46,178 nt of DNA. Source: Verrucomicrobiales bacterium. GTDB taxonomy: Bacteria; Verrucomicrobiota; Verrucomicrobiia; Verrucomicrobiales; DEV007. The stretch spans positions 1-46,178 of the forward strand of contig JARGOP010000037.1 in the NCBI GenBank assembly GCA_029233965.1, given 5' to 3'. This document shows, piece after piece, positions 8,979 through 16,920 of the stretch (positions within the stretch are counted from its first letter, which is position 1; each line of letters starts with the position of its first letter). The translations under genes and the position numbers were made by a program. The notes below the pieces were generated by a model. That model was not told the DNA's origin. It saw only the letters and a program-made list of their open reading frames with translations, and made no database searches.

Positions 8979-9353
8979 TCAGTTGCGCCACTCCAGCGCA
9001 CCCTTTTTCAGAGCGTAGAGGTAGGCAACAAACAAAATCATCACGAAGCTGAACATCGACCAGAAGAAGACACTCGCCCCGGCGGCGATCTGCTCTTTGT
9101 AAACCACGGCCCAGGGATACAGGAAAACCACCTCGATGTCGAAAAGGACGAAGAGCATCGCGACGAGATAGAATTTCACGCTGAATCTTGCCTGACCGTC
9201 TCCAATCGGTAGCATTCCGCATTCATACGCAGAATCCTTGGTCTTGTTTCGAAGCGCTCTCTTTCCAAGAAGGGCACTCGCAATCAATGTCGCCACGGCA
9301 AAGCCTGAAGCGAGGATGATCTGGATGACAACTGGGATGTAATCAGACAACAT
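8979..9353 (-). CDS. nuoA: NADH-quinone oxidoreductase subunit A
   Basis: A 124-residue membrane protein with three predicted transmembrane helices (about 6-27, 66-86 and 93-114). NuoA signatures are YECGMLPIGDGQARFSVKFYL and FVLFDIEVVFLYPWAV. It is a small membrane subunit of respiratory complex I (NADH to quinone, proton pumping). The ATG at 9353 gives the normal N-terminus (MLSDYIPVVIQ); an upstream TTG would add eight residues encoded inside a hairpin and is unlikely. No nuoB follows downstream; a Dabb gene does. The start codon sits directly after a terminator-like hairpin and T-tract, and no Shine-Dalgarno is seen. Confidence 0.93.
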   Translation of the reverse strand: MLSDYIPVVIQIILASGFAVATLIASALLGKRALRNKTKDSAYECGMLPIGDGQARFSVKFYLVAMLFVLFDIEVVFLYPWAVVYKEQIAAGASVFFWSMFSFVMILFVAYLYALKKGALEWRN

Positions 9354-9356
9354 GGC

Positions 9357-9396
9357 AAAAAAATTCCGGTGCCTCAACGAAGTAAGGCACCGGAAT
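9357..9396 (-). terminator. Rho-independent terminator (or attenuator) just before nuoA
   Basis: A perfect 12-bp stem (ATTCCGGTGCCT at 9363-9374 and its complement at 9385-9396) with a 10-nt loop is followed, on the leftward strand, by seven T residues (9363-9357). It is a textbook intrinsic terminator for the small gene at 9511-9810, whose stop lies about 115 bp upstream. It ends three bases before the nuoA ATG, so it may also control nuoA. Confidence 0.85.
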
Positions 9397-9510
9397 GTAT
9401 TGAAATTAGCGGTGTCGTCCAGACGATTTCGTCGGAACGGGAAGAAATGATCGGAACGGCCTCTAAACTCTCACCAGGAAGAGTCCGGAAACCGTTCGAA
9501 CATTGCTCAA

Positions 9511-9810
9511 TTAGCTACTTGCAGCAGCTGCGGCGCTGGAAGCGTCGCCGATATTCTCGAGACCACGGTATTCCTTACCGTTTTTCTCGACAAGACCGCG
9601 AGTGACGAGATTCTGAAGCTTCTCGTAGGCGCGGAGACGGAGCATTTCTTCACCTCCGCTGACTGCGTTACGTGCTTTCAGATTCTCATAAACAACTTCA
9701 AAAAGGTCGTTGAATCCGAAGGTCTGTTTATCAGAGAGGACGGTGACGAGTTCGTCTGTCACGTGATCTGGGACCCGGCGGGAGAATCGTGTTCTGCGTG
9801 TGGTTGACAT
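9511..9810 (-). CDS. Small hypothetical protein, possibly winged-helix-like
   Basis: A 99-residue, strongly basic-then-mixed soluble protein. The start (MSTTRRTRFSRRVPDHV) is basic, the middle is predicted helical (VLSDKQTFGFNDLFEVVYENL and MLRLRAYEKLQNLVTRGLV), and a short beta-like GKEYRGL follows. That order resembles a compact winged-helix fold. The tail is Ala/Ser-rich. No known family is recognised; a nucleic-acid-binding role is inference. The ATG at 9810 is the only reasonable start. Its transcript probably ends at the hairpin at 9357-9396. Confidence 0.6.
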   Translation of the reverse strand: MSTTRRTRFSRRVPDHVTDELVTVLSDKQTFGFNDLFEVVYENLKARNAVSGGEEMLRLRAYEKLQNLVTRGLVEKNGKEYRGLENIGDASSAAAAASS

Positions 9811-9883
9811 GGCTGACAGTATACCACATCCGGCTGGCCGTGCCTACCGATTTCTCTCTGGATTTCGCAAAAACTGGATATTC

Positions 9884-10246
9884 TCAAAATTGAGTTTCGG
9901 AAACCGCTTCAAAACCAAAATCAGTAAGTGATTGATAAACAATGACTTTTAAGGAAGGTAAACTAATTTGCGGTGCATTCATGAGAGTGCAGCAGTGGAC
10001 ATACCCGACCATCTGCGGGAACGGCCTTGCCCCGGTATTTTGCTCCTCCAGCCATCGATCAAATTCAACGAGAGCTTCGGCCCAATCGACTGCCGAGTAG
10101 TCCGAAGAGTCGACTTGCTCGAGGAGACGTTCGAGGTCGAATTCCTGAGCACGATCCACAACTCCGGAGAAAGCTTCGATCAGCGGAGCATCTTCCGCGA
10201 GGTGTCGATTGAAGAGTTCGAGCTCGGAATGAGATGGTTGCGACAT
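9884..10246 (-). CDS. Hypothetical acidic protein
   Basis: A 120-residue soluble, acidic, mostly helical protein (for example ELELFNRHLAEDAPLIEAF and DWAEALVEFDRWLEEQN) with a Cys-Cys pair in YVHCCTLMNAP. There are no membrane segments and I do not recognise a family. The ATG at 10246 (MSQPSHSE) is chosen; an ATG ten codons upstream (10276) would add a hydrophobic MYFLILPLFP and directly abuts the stop of a possible 21-codon leader frame. It lies 73 bp upstream of the gene at 9511-9810 on the same strand. Confidence 0.55.
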   Translation of the reverse strand: MSQPSHSELELFNRHLAEDAPLIEAFSGVVDRAQEFDLERLLEQVDSSDYSAVDWAEALVEFDRWLEEQNTGARPFPQMVGYVHCCTLMNAPQISLPSLKVIVYQSLTDFGFEAVSETQF

Positions 10247-10601
10247 GGGAAAAAGGGGCAGGATCAAAAAATACATTCAGCCGATCGACTGGGGAAAACC
10301 ACCGCCTTTTGCGAGCGATGTCTTCGTCTTGATGCCCCGCATCGATCCATAAACAAGGATAGTCTGAATCTGCAAAATAGCACAAATTCCCGGGGTGCAA
10401 CGGCGCAGCATGCGGCCTCCCGACAAAACCTTCAGCAGCCTTTTCTGATTCCCCGGGTAGATTGTTTTCCCGGATTTATCCCAATGCTCCGGGAATTTTT
10501 GAGCGAGGGGTAAACGTGGAGGACGCAGGGCAGTTTCCTCGCCGCCTTCGCAAAGGCCGGGTTCCTACCTGTCCGAAGCCGGGCGCCCCCTCCTCCTGGC
10601 G
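10247..10601. other. Intergenic region with a hairpin, no supported gene
   Basis: This 355-bp gap lies between the PVC haem-protein stop and the start of the acidic hypothetical gene. An 8-bp inverted repeat (TTCCCGGA at 10467-10474, TCCGGGAA at 10488-10495) precedes five T residues on the plus strand, but no rightward gene ends there. A 21-codon leftward frame (10277-10342, beginning MRGIKTKTSLAKGG) ends exactly at the ATG at 10276 and could be a leader peptide. I recognise no RNA family here. Confidence 0.4.
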
Positions 10602-13202
10602 TTACTTCATCTTCTGCAACTCATGAGCCGGCCACGGGGCCCGCACCTCAGTTGACTCGCGATACTTCGTAAGCTGATCAGCTTGAACCGGTGTCGCGGC
10701 ATTGCCCCAGGCATTTCGAACGTATGTCAAAATCGCGGCCAGTTGTTCATCGGTCACCTCAGGGTTAAGCCGAAGACCCGGCATGAGGGGCTGAATTTCG
10801 GGAGCGGTGTAGGTTTTTCCGAGCACTTCGATAGGACCTTCGACGCCGTCCATGACAAGAGCGACGAGGCGGTCCGTCGATCCCAGGACCCACTCGGAGC
10901 CCACCAGTGGCGGCGCCAGATACTGCTGCCCGTTTCCATGAATCTGGTGACATCCGAGGCAGACCCGCTGGTAGTGAACCTCGCCTTCCTTAAACTGCCG
11001 GCGATGTTCATCGGTGACCAGAAAGTTCGCTTCCTCGCCGGAACCGACTTCGAAAAGGCGGGCGAGTTCTTTGAATTGTTCCCCATCCACCCCATCGAGC
11101 ATCGTCAATTCGGTGACCGGCATCGGCTTGAATTTTTTGTCTTTCCCTCCGGAGAGCATTCCTTCGATGACCGCCTTGCGAACCTTTTCATCGGTTGCTG
11201 TATCGACTGAAATCGTGAGCAACTCACGGGCGGCGGTTCCCCGTCGCATTGAGACGACACTGCGGGCGAGGGTCTTCCACTCTGCGGGAGACTGGACTGA
11301 GGCAATGAGCTCGCGCAGTTCCGCTTTCTCGTTCCGTGTCACAAGAGTCTGAATCAGGGGCGCTCTCAGCGGATGAGCATCCGGAAGAGCCGCAAAGAGA
11401 GTCAGCTCCTGCCCGCTGAGGCCGCTCACGGCGAGATCGCCGAGAAGCGCATCGTCTTGGTTCTGCTTCAGCATTCCGGCAATCACAGGAACGGCTTTTT
11501 CGCCGAAGAGGCCAAGGGAAGCCGCGAGCTGTCGCTTTACGAGAACATTTCCGGTATCCACTTGAGACGAAAGCAATGACAGCATTTCGTCGTGATCAGC
11601 AGATCCCGCCAGCGACTCGGAAGCGCGAATCGCCTCTGCCGCCACCCTCGGGTGAGAATCACTGAGTGCAGCTCTCACCGTCGCGGGGTCGAGGCTTCCG
11701 AGTCCTTCGAGGGCCCAGATTGCGTGAATTTTACCCAGATGGCTCTCAGCCCTCTTCACGACTTCTTTCAAGGCGGGAACCGCAGACCTGTCGCCGCGTT
11801 CGACGATGATCCTCTGAGCCGTGTCCCGCCACCAGCCATTGGCATGAGAAAGATAGCCCACGAGGGCAACGGAATCCTCATTCTGCATTCGCGGCTGCTC
11901 TCCCAACTCCCTGCCCGCAGTGTGTCGAACTCTCCAAATTCGTCCGAGGCCGATCGGGGTGTCGAGCTTTCTCTCAATCACCTGTGCTCTGAGATAGGAA
12001 GTCATGTAAGTCTGGTGCTGAATGATCCCACGATAGAAATCGAGGAGATAAAGGCTCCCGTCCGGAGCCGTATAGGCATCCACCATGCGGGAGCGCTCAT
12101 CGGTCGAGGTCAGAAACTCGGCATTCTTCAGCGCACTCTTAATCTCGCGAAATCCATCTGCGCCCTCGGTCACGACCGCGCGTTTCACGAGATTTCCGGC
12201 CGGTTCCGGAACAAAAATATTCCCGTAATACTCCGCCGGAAACTGGTCCCCGCGATAAATCGCCATGCCGGAGGCAGCGGTCGGTTTCGTGAGACGACCT
12301 TCCTCTGTGAGCATCCCGTCCATGTAACCCCGATTGATCCCGGGAGTGATCCGCGCCGGCCAGACCGCCTGGTCCTTGATTTGAGATTTCACGTTGGAAC
12401 GGAACTGATAGGCTTTGTTTCTCACCGTAAGTCCGGGAGGAATCTCCTCCACGGTGATCAGATTCGAGTTCGTGTTCGTGAGAAGCCGACCATAATTGTC
12501 CTGCTTGATCCCCCACTGTCCGCGATCCTCCGTCTTTTCCTTGATCCACTGCCCGTTGATCTTGCGATAGCGCAGATCGCTCTTTGCGTTGTAGAGCCAG
12601 TTGTCGAGTCCAAACATGAGCCCGTTCGGCTTGTGTTCAGGGTTCCCACCCTCCGCGTAGGTGTCATCGACGACAACCACTTCGCCGGCGGAAATCGTTC
12701 CATCCTCAGCGATCAGGATCTCCGCCTCGTAGAGCTTCAGGTTGTCGGCAAAGAGCAGTGACTTGTCTCCGTCAACAAGAGCGACAGCCCGCGGCAGAAG
12801 AAACTCTTCCAGGAAAACGGTGTGTTTATCGGCTTTCCCGTCACCATCAGTATCCTCCAGAACCGAAATGCGCCCGTAGGTCTCCATCTCCTTTTTCGCA
12901 TCGATGTCCGGCATGTAACCCTGCATCTCAGCGACCCACATGCGGCCGTTTCCATCGAAAGCGAGAGCGACGGGGTCGTGGATCATTGGTTCAGCGGCGA
13001 CAAGCTCGAGCTCGAATCCCTTCTCCATCGCAAAGGTTTCGAGCGCTTTGTCGGCATCAGTCACCGGCGCATCCGGAATCTTCCAGTGAGCCGGCGGCGG
13101 CTCCATGACATGCCCTTCCCGGTCACCGTTCTGCGCCATCGCAACAGGTTCAAAAAGAGCCAACGTGGCAAAAACAGACAACAGGGGGAGGAGTGTTCTC
13201 AT
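10602..13202 (-). CDS. PVC-type haem-binding (CxxCH) secreted protein with beta-propeller and HEAT-like repeats
   Basis: An 866-residue exported protein with a signal peptide to about residue 23 (ending VAMAQ). About residues 45-420 form the glucose-dehydrogenase-like beta-propeller of PVC 'membrane-bound dehydrogenase' proteins (PVALAFDGNGRMWVAEMQGY, VLEDTDGDGKADKHTVF, LYLLDFYRGIIQHQTYM). HEAT-like helical repeats follow to about residue 700. The C-terminal cytochrome-c module has CLGCH at 748-752 and a likely distal Met near 807 (LMPGL). It is probably periplasmic and redox-active; the substrate is unknown. It lies 23 bp downstream of the SGNH hydrolase, so the two probably form an operon for degrading an extracellular compound. 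Confidence 0.9.
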   Translation of the reverse strand: MRTLLPLLSVFATLALFEPVAMAQNGDREGHVMEPPPAHWKIPDAPVTDADKALETFAMEKGFELELVAAEPMIHDPVALAFDGNGRMWVAEMQGYMPDIDAKKEMETYGRISVLEDTDGDGKADKHTVFLEEFLLPRAVALVDGDKSLLFADNLKLYEAEILIAEDGTISAGEVVVVDDTYAEGGNPEHKPNGLMFGLDNWLYNAKSDLRYRKINGQWIKEKTEDRGQWGIKQDNYGRLLTNTNSNLITVEEIPPGLTVRNKAYQFRSNVKSQIKDQAVWPARITPGINRGYMDGMLTEEGRLTKPTAASGMAIYRGDQFPAEYYGNIFVPEPAGNLVKRAVVTEGADGFREIKSALKNAEFLTSTDERSRMVDAYTAPDGSLYLLDFYRGIIQHQTYMTSYLRAQVIERKLDTPIGLGRIWRVRHTAGRELGEQPRMQNEDSVALVGYLSHANGWWRDTAQRIIVERGDRSAVPALKEVVKRAESHLGKIHAIWALEGLGSLDPATVRAALSDSHPRVAAEAIRASESLAGSADHDEMLSLLSSQVDTGNVLVKRQLAASLGLFGEKAVPVIAGMLKQNQDDALLGDLAVSGLSGQELTLFAALPDAHPLRAPLIQTLVTRNEKAELRELIASVQSPAEWKTLARSVVSMRRGTAARELLTISVDTATDEKVRKAVIEGMLSGGKDKKFKPMPVTELTMLDGVDGEQFKELARLFEVGSGEEANFLVTDEHRRQFKEGEVHYQRVCLGCHQIHGNGQQYLAPPLVGSEWVLGSTDRLVALVMDGVEGPIEVLGKTYTAPEIQPLMPGLRLNPEVTDEQLAAILTYVRNAWGNAATPVQADQLTKYRESTEVRAPWPAHELQKMK

Positions 13203-13225
13203 AATCCAAGGAGGAGGAGGGGTAA

Positions 13226-13954
13226 TTACTCAGCAAGAACCGCGTCAAGGATACGAGCGACATCCGCCGCAAGAACCCGGGAACCTTCCGGAGTGTAATG
13301 AACATCTGCTTTTTTCTGAATTTCAGCAGCCCGTTCTTTGGCAAACGAATACAGATCGTGAGTCTCAATCCCCGCTTCTTCCATCACCTCTGCTGCGATG
13401 GCGTTGTAAATTGCGGAATCGCCGACAACCCGACCTTTCGCACCCTCCGGCACGGGCGTCGTGTTGCGCCAGATGAGGGTAGCTCCAGTCTCTTTCAATC
13501 TCGCGACGAGTTCGGTGAGGTTGTTCCTGTAATCCTCCGGTGAGACTTGAGGCTTACTGTCGGCCGCCTTCGGGTCGGAAAGGTTCTCGCCATTCGGCCC
13601 CATGTATTTCAAGTCGTGGAGCCCCCAGTTGAAGTGGATCACGTCCCAGGATTTGTCCGCACCGCCCGTCTCCAACCATGCGTCAAGATTGGCGAGCCCG
13701 CTCGTCGTCGGACCGCAGTTTGCGAGGGGGCGGTGAACGTTCGCTTTGCCCTTCATAAGTTCCTGTACTGCCACCGTGTAGCCGATTGAAATACTGTCCC
13801 CGATAAGGAGAATCCGCGGAAGCCCTTCGACATCCTTCACCGGGATCATTGCGGGATTAGGTTTCTTCTTCGCATTCTGGCCGGGAGATTCTGACGGAAT
13901 CAAAGCAAGGAGAAGAACGGTGAGGAATCCGAAAAGTCTGGGGGGTAATGACAT
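13226..13954 (-). CDS. Secreted SGNH/GDSL hydrolase
   Basis: A 242-residue protein with a signal peptide (about 1-27). SGNH blocks are visible: GDSIS (nucleophile serine), the glycine in NCGPTTSG, FNWGLHD in place of the usual block-III Asn motif, and the C-terminal DVHYTPEGS carrying the catalytic Asp and His. Members are esterases or lipases, often acetylesterases on carbohydrates. The ATG at 13954 is selected over a TTG three codons upstream because it starts the signal peptide. It is followed after 23 bp by the PVC haem protein. The pairing suggests extracellular substrate breakdown, but that is inference. Confidence 0.85.
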   Translation of the reverse strand: MSLPPRLFGFLTVLLLALIPSESPGQNAKKKPNPAMIPVKDVEGLPRILLIGDSISIGYTVAVQELMKGKANVHRPLANCGPTTSGLANLDAWLETGGADKSWDVIHFNWGLHDLKYMGPNGENLSDPKAADSKPQVSPEDYRNNLTELVARLKETGATLIWRNTTPVPEGAKGRVVGDSAIYNAIAAEVMEEAGIETHDLYSFAKERAAEIQKKADVHYTPEGSRVLAADVARILDAVLAE

Positions 13955-14050
13955 GATGATCAATATCAGCCCGTGATACGGGTTTTCAACCGGCCTGAAC
14001 AGGCGTAAAAACTGGTATTTTTGCGCAAAGTCTTAGACAACACTTGAACA

Positions 14051-14289
14051 ATGCCTGCTCTCACCCCGACTTCCGCCCCCGGGTCACTCCTCGCCGAATC
14101 GAAGCTTATCGCCGTTCTCGTCATCGATACCATTGAATCAGCCGTCCCCGTCGCCTCAGTGTTGTTGGCGGGTGGAGTCCATGCGATGCCGTTCTCTTCG
14201 AGATCGGAGTAGGCGCCCGTTCCCCGGAATCTACTTTCGCGCCCGGCGACACGATCAACCTCGAGGAGCTTGACGACCGAAAGGATTAG
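14051..14289 (+). pseudogene. Truncated remnant resembling KDPG/KHG aldolase N-terminus
   Basis: From an ATG at 14051 the frame reads MPALTPTSAPGSLLAES, then KLIAVLVIDTIESAVPVAS and LLAGGVHAM before a TAG at 14210-14212. This resembles the N-terminal strand and first helix of 2-dehydro-3-deoxyphosphogluconate / 4-hydroxy-2-oxoglutarate aldolases, where LLAGGV.AME.TLRT is typical. A second frame continues protein-like (EIGVGARSPESTFAPGDTIN) to a stop at 14287. The normal enzyme has about 200 or more residues, so only a decayed or recombined piece is present. Attribution rests on recall of the family pattern. Confidence 0.45.
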
Positions 14290-14306
14290 CAGTCCAATTC
14301 CCGATC

Positions 14307-14909
14307 ATGAGGTTTCCTCACTTCTCCTTCTCTCTGCGCCCCTTCCCACACGGGTCGACGCGCGGCGGCGGAGCTGTAACCTCCCTGCTCGTGGCAGCGA
14401 CATCCGTCGGTCTGGTTTCCTGTGTCGCAAACCGTCCTGTGGATCTAGAGAGCCGCGCCCCCACCAGCACTTTTTCCCATCGGCTAGCCAGCGTGTCGCC
14501 GCTTAAGGGAGTCCTGCTCTACGGAAATTGGGGAGGTCCCGGCAATCTCGGCGGGGAGCCGATCGACGCAATGGATGAGCTGTTCCGCCGCCACGACCTG
14601 GCTTATTACCTGAGCCGGGGACGGGACACCATGCGATACTCCGATCTATTGCTCATCGAAGAACTTCGCAAACTGGATCCGGACACCCTTGACGATGCGG
14701 CCCTGAGATATCGAAAGGAGACGATCACTTACTTCGAATCGGACTTTGCCCACGTCATCGGGAAGCCGCCTCGCGCGCTCATTTACCGGCGCGAACTGCC
14801 CGGGAGCGTCTTTGCAGAACCGGAAATACTCCGCCGCCATATGCAGGGGGATCTTCGTAATTACCGCCATCCCCGGAAAAACGGAAGTCCCGGCAAATTG
14901 CGTTTCTAA
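14307..14909 (+). CDS. Phospholipase A2-like putative lipoprotein
   Basis: A 200-residue protein. A hydrophobic segment ends in a lipobox-like GLVSC with Cys39, suggesting a lipid-anchored export. The core resembles the phospholipase A2 calcium loop and active site: YGNWGGPGN at 72-80, then EPIDAMDELFRRHDLAY, with His96-Asp97 as the expected catalytic pair. PLA2 enzymes cleave the sn-2 ester of phospholipids. Usual disulfide cysteines are missing, as in parvovirus-type and bacterial PLA2-like domains. The C-terminus is basic. Convergent with the amidase gene, stops 36 bp apart. Activity is inferred from the motif only. Confidence 0.7.
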   Translation: MRFPHFSFSLRPFPHGSTRGGGAVTSLLVAATSVGLVSCVANRPVDLESRAPTSTFSHRLASVSPLKGVLLYGNWGGPGNLGGEPIDAMDELFRRHDLAYYLSRGRDTMRYSDLLLIEELRKLDPDTLDDAALRYRKETITYFESDFAHVIGKPPRALIYRRELPGSVFAEPEILRRHMQGDLRNYRHPRKNGSPGKLRF

Positions 14910-14944
14910 TTACAGCGCTCCCGACAGCCGCAAGCACTCCTGTC

Positions 14945-15700
14945 TTAGCGCCCGCCCGACTCAACCCAGTCGACGAGAAACTCTGCGATGGAACGGGATA
15001 TGACGCGAAACTTCTCCTCCCGCCCACTTTTCAGGAGAGCCTTCTCCACGGCGGGATTATCAATGAACTCCACCTCAAGAAAGCACTTCGGAACGGAACG
15101 GATCTCCTTGTGCTTCGCCATTTGGAAGAAGAAATTAGAGCCGAGACCACCGTGAAGGTGTCCGTCCGTGATCACCCCCCGACTTCTGGACGAGGGGAGA
15201 AACTGACGGACCCCGGCATTGCAGGCTTCGGCGAGCGCTTTACCGAAGGCTTCATCGGCGGCGTAGTTTGCATTGCGCTCCCGCGCCGAAATCAGAGCGA
15301 GACTGCCCTTCGCATTGCCTCCCCCGTCGGCATTGAAATGGATGCTGATGACGCAGGCGGTGTCGGGTCGATTCGCGATTTCAGCCCGTTCGATGAAGTT
15401 GAGATTCCAGTCATCCTGACGGGTCAGGAGCACCCCGACCCGCGTTCCTTTTCCCGAAGCCTGCCTCAGGATTTCATCGTGGAGAATTTTGCTGAATTCC
15501 AATGTTAGATCCTTCTCCTTCAACCCACCCGGCGAGGTCGCATTGTTGGGAGAACTGTTGCTCCGCGAGGAGAGCGAGCCTGCTGTCGAACTGCCTCCGT
15601 GCCCCGGGTCAATGATGATGACCGGAGTTGCTGCGCTCAACTCCAACGAGAGGACAAATCCTGCGAAAAGTGACAAACAGGGCCTGAAAAATCGGAACAT
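14945..15700 (-). CDS. N-acetylmuramoyl-L-alanine amidase (amidase_3)
   Basis: A 251-residue exported zinc amidase that cuts the bond between N-acetylmuramic acid and L-alanine in peptidoglycan. A signal peptide (about 1-24) precedes the catalytic domain. Motifs: IIIDPGHGG with zinc ligand His34, the glutamate of GLKEKDLTLEF, LLTRQDD, CVISIHFNADGG with the second zinc His, and FLEVEFIDNP with the catalytic glutamate. No SPOR, AMIN or LysM targeting domain is present, so it is a stand-alone catalytic unit. The ATG at 15700 opens the signal peptide. Confidence 0.92.
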   Translation of the reverse strand: MFRFFRPCLSLFAGFVLSLELSAATPVIIIDPGHGGSSTAGSLSSRSNSSPNNATSPGGLKEKDLTLEFSKILHDEILRQASGKGTRVGVLLTRQDDWNLNFIERAEIANRPDTACVISIHFNADGGGNAKGSLALISARERNANYAADEAFGKALAEACNAGVRQFLPSSRSRGVITDGHLHGGLGSNFFFQMAKHKEIRSVPKCFLEVEFIDNPAVEKALLKSGREEKFRVISRSIAEFLVDWVESGGR

Positions 15701-15834
15701 GAGAAAATGTTGAAAGATTGGATCGCTTTCTACCGTATCACACCTGCCTCAAAAAAGCTCGTTTTCCTAAGAGGCGCCCCCTTTGAAACGTCTTGTCTCT
15801 AAACCGATTCTGCCTCATCTTTTCCCCTCCCCCC

Positions 15835-16920
15835 ATGAAACTCATCCCCCGACTTTCACTCGCTTTCACACTCGCGGCGCTGACCGCATCGGCTCAGGCC
15901 CGGAATTCCGCGCGGGAAGCCCTCGGAATTATTTCGACTCAATACGGCCCCAACGCGACCCGGTGGATTGCTGAAATCAGCGGAACCGGCGGAGTTCCCC
16001 AGCCTTTCGAGTGGGACGTCGTCGCTTTCGATGACCGCGCCCCCCGTCTTCTGTATCGCTTCCGCGCCGGAGGAGGACGTGCCACAGACATGGGTGTGGA
16101 TCGTCAATTCTATCCTGAATACGCGCCCGCCGGCTACTTCAGCATGAACCAGATCGCGGTCGACAGCGTTGCCGCTTTCACCGTTGCCGAGGGCGAAGCA
16201 CGCAAAGCAAAAATGGCCTTCGACAGCTGCAATTACCTTCTCCGGGTTCGCGATTTCTCGACCGAGCCGATCTGGCGTCTCGATCTCGTCGATGTGCGTC
16301 GGGCCGTCGTGGGGAAAATCTATCTGTCCGCGAACAGCGGAGCGGTCCTCAGAACGATCTGGATCTACCGTGACCAGCGGGGGCGCTCCGACGGCGAGCC
16401 GTTGATCATTGATTCCTTCGCGCCGACACAACGCACTCTTCATACCGGAATCACCGGTAGTGATGTCCCGACGCGTGCCCCGTATCCGGGCGAAGACACC
16501 GGTATCGTGCAGACAGTCCCGCCGGCGACGTCTCCCCCGTTCCAAAATCCGACACCGGGCCAGAGCGGCATCGCCGGTATTCCGGCGCCTCCCGCCCCGT
16601 CGACCCCGCGCATGACAGACCCTCCTGTTTCAAGCGTCCCACCCACAGCGTCTGCGCCGCAGGTGTTCCGTCCTGTCGACCCGAATGGCCGGGTCATGGA
16701 CAGCAACGATGGAATTCCTGACCCTCCCGCTATCGCGCCGCCCTCGACGAGCCAGATTCCCCCGACTTCGACAGCTCAGACGCCGCCACCCCGTACGGGA
16801 ATGGCAGACCTTCGGGAAGAATCTGCAGCTCGGCCCGACCCGACGAGACCTCCGATTGAAGTGCCGGCCGGAACCGGAGGATCCAGCGAGCGAATCCCGC
16901 CTCCTCCGATCCCGCGCTAA
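15835..16920 (+). CDS. Secreted hypothetical protein with Pro-rich C-terminus
   Basis: A 361-residue protein with a signal peptide (about 1-20, ending ASAQA). An N-terminal domain to about residue 195 has mixed alpha/beta character (for example AREALGIISTQYGPNATRWIAE and DSCNYLLRVRDF) with no family I recognise. From about 200 to the end it is Pro/Thr/Ser-rich and probably disordered, as in cell-wall-spanning or surface proteins. The ATG at 15835 is preferred over an upstream alternative start because the signal peptide begins there; the bases before it are pyrimidine-rich with no Shine-Dalgarno. Its TAA overlaps the TAG of the convergent cyclase gene. Confidence 0.75.
   Translation: MKLIPRLSLAFTLAALTASAQARNSAREALGIISTQYGPNATRWIAEISGTGGVPQPFEWDVVAFDDRAPRLLYRFRAGGGRATDMGVDRQFYPEYAPAGYFSMNQIAVDSVAAFTVAEGEARKAKMAFDSCNYLLRVRDFSTEPIWRLDLVDVRRAVVGKIYLSANSGAVLRTIWIYRDQRGRSDGEPLIIDSFAPTQRTLHTGITGSDVPTRAPYPGEDTGIVQTVPPATSPPFQNPTPGQSGIAGIPAPPAPSTPRMTDPPVSSVPPTASAPQVFRPVDPNGRVMDSNDGIPDPPAIAPPSTSQIPPTSTAQTPPPRTGMADLREESAARPDPTRPPIEVPAGTGGSSERIPPPPIPR

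Noticed and set aside
10467-10500. Rightward terminator in the 10.4-kb gap
   Set aside because: Stem and T-tract exist, but no rightward gene ends there; kept only as a hairpin note in the gap entry.
11592-12761. Rightward 389-codon open frame antisense to the PVC haem gene
   Set aside because: No signal, domain or family similarity, and the opposite strand is a well-supported gene.
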